Position numbers and translations under genes: made by a program. A stretch of 64,000 nt of DNA from Sipunculus nudus (taxonomy: Eukaryota > Annelida > Sipuncula > Golfingiida > Sipunculidae): the NCBI GenBank assembly GCA_026874595.1, contig CM049312.1, positions 50,161,429-50,225,428 of the forward strand, given 5' to 3'. Positions 61,811-64,000 of the stretch are shown in pieces. The notes beneath the pieces are model-generated. The model had not been told where the DNA came from. It saw only the letters and a program-made list of their open reading frames with translations, and did no database searches. How positions within the stretch are numbered: position 1 is the stretch's first letter; every line of letters begins with the position of its first letter.

Positions 61811-62139
61811 ACTCAAGGGAAGTTTGATGTATTGGCCTGGTATTTTGACCTGTCTCATTCACATAACAAGTGTGGCCTCCTACACTAACTTTTGCACGGT
61901 GTATGTGCCTGCTTATTTCTATGGTGGAATTGATATATCAGCCTGAAATTGGGCATATTTATACATATTGGATGGCTTTGTCATATACAAGACTGGTGGC
62001 GCCACCTACAGTAATTTTTTCACAGTGTATGTCCCTGCTTATTTCTCAGAAGGGATTTGATATATCAGTCTGAAATTCGGCATATGTATATATCTTTGAT
62101 AGCTTTGTTGTATACAAGACTGGTGGTGCCAGCTACAAG
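61811..62139 (+). mobile_element. HINE-B fragment
   Basis: AAGTTTGATGTATTGGCCTG through GGTGGTGCCAGCTACAAGC matches 15485-15800 and 23705-23925. GGTGGCGCCACC lies at 61995-62006. It ends where an A3 copy enters. Confidence 0.75.
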
Positions 62140-62945
62140 CATTAGCTCAGCTGGCTATAAGTCATCTGAGCTTTAGTCATGGTCCATTGTCCAACATCCA
62201 TCCGTCAGTCCATCCTTCTGTCCGTATGCCCCTCCATCCGTTAGACTAATGCGTTTTGTAACCTTTCGACCTATAAATAAAAAATTCAGCATATTGTTAG
62301 ATGTACCTGAGATCTCCTACCAAACCCGAAATTGGGTCACTGCAACTTTTTTATTTTGAGAAATTAAGGAAAACCCTCAATTTTCCATAAAAAAACCCAT
62401 TGTTTCACTTGAAAACTGCATGATATCCAAACCACTGATCTGATATTGGTCATATTTAATATAACCATTTCTCTATATAATTCCTATGTACATACCAGAA
62501 ATTAGGTCAGTATTGTGTAATTTCTTGAAGTTATGGGCCCAAACATAATTCACTTGGTAAAAAATCAGGAAATATATTTACTCACTTAACATGAAAATTA
62601 TTGAAGCTGTAGACTTTTTTCAGGGATGTAACTTTACATAATCAAGATTCGATTGTATACCAAAAAATCAATTTGAATTTTGCCAATTTTTAGCTCAGTT
62701 TACTATAAGTCTTCTGAGCTATAGTTGTAGTCCTTTGTCCTTTGGCTGTCCATCTGTCTGTTAAACTGGCGTGTTTTGAAACCCTTGGACCTATGAATCT
62801 GAAATTCAGCATACAGTTAGATGTCCCTAAAATCTCCTGCCATTCAACAAATTGGGTCACTAGGACTTCGTTCCTTTGAGATATTAAGGAAACACCTGTG
62901 TTCTCCATTAAAAACCCATTGTTACACTCCACAAAGTGGCCAGGC
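62140..62945 (+). mobile_element. Two HINE-A3 5' parts in tandem
   Basis: Terminal repeats AGCTCAGCTGGCTATAAG at 62144 and AGCTCAGTTTACTATAAG at 62692 are each followed by a degraded GTCC tract and A3 body. More diverged than the copies at 17476 or 52471, hence older. Neither has a 3' end. Confidence 0.7.
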
Positions 62946-62989
62946 ATATAGTTTTACCCATGTCCCTCATTCTGTCCTTCCATCATTCT

Positions 62990-63693
62990 GAAATCAAACA
63001 GTTATCCAGACTTTTTTTGCAATGCCTGCAGGTATTGGCCTGATTTTTGGTTTTTGGGTGCATAATGACCACTTACAGATTGAGTTTGTGTTTTGTCTCA
63101 GTTGACCTAATTTTGACTGTATGATGGCTCCTGAACATAGAAAATTTCATGAAAAATAGAAATTTCCATTTTTTGCACATGTACAGACTTTTTTTCGCAA
63201 TGCTTGCAGATATTAGCCAAATTTTTGGTGTGTGGCTGAATCATGACCAGTTACAGATTGAGGTAGCTTTTTGTCTCGTATGATGGTCAAAGAACAGAAT
63301 ATTTCATGCAAATAGAAATTTTCATGATAAATTCACATGTACAGACTTTTTTTCACAGTGCTTGCAGATATTGACTTGATTTATTGAACCTTGCCAGATC
63401 ATGACCAGTAACAAAGGGTTTGCATTTCGTTGCAGTTGTTGTACTTTGAAATTGAAATTTTCATGAGAAATGCACAGGTACAGCCTTTTTTTTGGAAATG
63501 CTTGCAGATATTGGCCTAATTTTTGTTGTGTGGGTGCGTAATGACCACTTACAGATTGAGTTCGCATTTTGTCCTGGTTCACCTGCTTTTGGCTGTATGA
63601 CAATTCCTGAACATAGAAAATTTTACAAACTTTAAGAAATATTTCTAATTTGCTCCAGGCGGGGGCATTTGTGTCGTTCCGACACATCTAGTT
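62990..63693. mobile_element. HINE-D: tandem array of about 160 bp with 3' hairpin
   Basis: The motif CAGACTTTTTTT...AATGCTTGCAGATATT recurs near 63008, 63182, 63342 and 63480 (spacing 174, 160 and 138 bp). The array is followed by a GGCGGGGGCATTT stretch and GTGTCG-ttc-CGACAC, then ATCTAGTT at 63671-63693. Arrays of about 160 bp are typical of bivalve pearl/BIV160-type repeats; membership is inferred from period only. The 121-codon minus-strand frame at 63322-63687 lies in it and is judged chance. Confidence 0.7.
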
Positions 63694-64000
63694 ATTTTAT
63701 CAAATTCACTGAACCTTTTATTTCGGTGAATAAAATTAAGCATGTACTGAAAACTCCAATTTACAAAACTGTTTTAATAGTGATCGAAGGAATAATCTTG
63801 AAGATGCCATGTTGTGGCATTATTTTCTTTTAAATTCAGATTAAACATTTGTGATTTAAAAATAATAAAATATATGTGTATGCATAGAATGACCCAATAT
63901 GAGCTACACTCTGGATATATAATGATTGCAACATAGAATTCTAATATTTTAACTTATATTTTCAGTTTTTTTTATAACAAAATTATAAAACTTGTAAATA
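63694..64000 (+). mobile_element. HINE-A3-beta-like fragment with the empty TTAA site
   Basis: Matches 36230-36318 and 41939-42120 as one piece (CGGTGAATAAAATTAAGCAT, then AAAATAATAAAATATATG). TTAA lies at 63774-63777. It runs off the window. Confidence 0.7.

Noticed and set aside
63322-63687. 121-codon open frame on the minus strand
   Set aside because: It lies in the HINE-D tandem array, and the repeated peptide simply mirrors the DNA units.
61261-64000. Last RNASEH2A exon (human DPKTKAWL onward)
   Set aside because: No matching coding stretch with an acceptor in the right phase was found by reading all frames, so none is reported.

Overview
This is intronic DNA from an animal, most likely a bivalve mollusc. 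The evidence is one gene split into short exons with canonical GT/AG introns, AT-rich spacers, and microsatellites. There is also a tRNA-derived SINE with a V-SINE-type core, a class known in molluscs as RUDI. Above all, there is a dense population of rolling-circle-like nonautonomous elements with (GTCY)n microsatellites and internal tandem repeats. No bacterial or viral gene is visible, and nearly all open frames are chance frames inside repeats.

The only host gene recognised is RNASEH2A (catalytic subunit of ribonuclease H2) on the + strand. Three consecutive internal exons are present at 12770-12857, 46280-46417 and 60531-60618. They join in frame, correspond without gaps to human residues about 109-212, and carry the counterparts of the catalytic Asp141 and Asp169 and of Tyr210. 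The introns between them are about 33.4 kb and 14.1 kb. The exons with the first catalytic motif (DEAGRG) and the C-terminus were not found and probably lie outside the window. The exons make up about 0.5% of the 64 kb.

Almost everything else is nested repeats. I use provisional names. HINE-A has subterminal repeats GCTCAGCTGACT / AGTCAGCTGAGC. Its subtypes are A1 (about 340-bp tandem units), A2 (about 1.25 kb), and A3-alpha and A3-beta (about 2.5 kb, AT-rich, no tandem array). HINE-B has GCGAACCTGTG / CACAGGTTCGC. HINE-C has GTATCCGCCAAAA / TTTTGGCGGATAC. HINE-D has about 160-bp tandem units and a GTGTCG-ttc-CGACAC terminus. Most share one plan: T-rich 5' flank, short subterminal inverted repeat, C/T-rich microsatellite or tandem array, second inverted copy, 3' hairpin, then CTTG or CTAG followed by TT. 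This matches Helentron-associated elements such as Drosophila DINE-1. A perfect 12-bp palindrome, GGTGGCGCCACC, recurs in the tandem units of three otherwise dissimilar families.

Layout: 1-7480, minus-strand A3, B, C and A2 copies. 7479-12324, a B element carrying A2, which carries A1, which carries C. 12770-12857, exon. 12929-17459, A1, then B with C inside. 17476-20121 and 25755-28355, two related A3-alpha copies, with a B element (21316-24092) and unclassified DNA between. 29805-35396, A1 and C arrays. 35397-42650, an A3 copy broken by a 5.6-kb insertion at TTAA (piggyBac-like) and by a 160-bp mini HINE-A. 42651-45131, A1 with a B element that carries a SINE. 46280-46417, exon. 46426-60138, a nest up to six levels deep. 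60531-60618, exon. 60619-64000, degraded A3 and B copies and a HINE-D tandem array.
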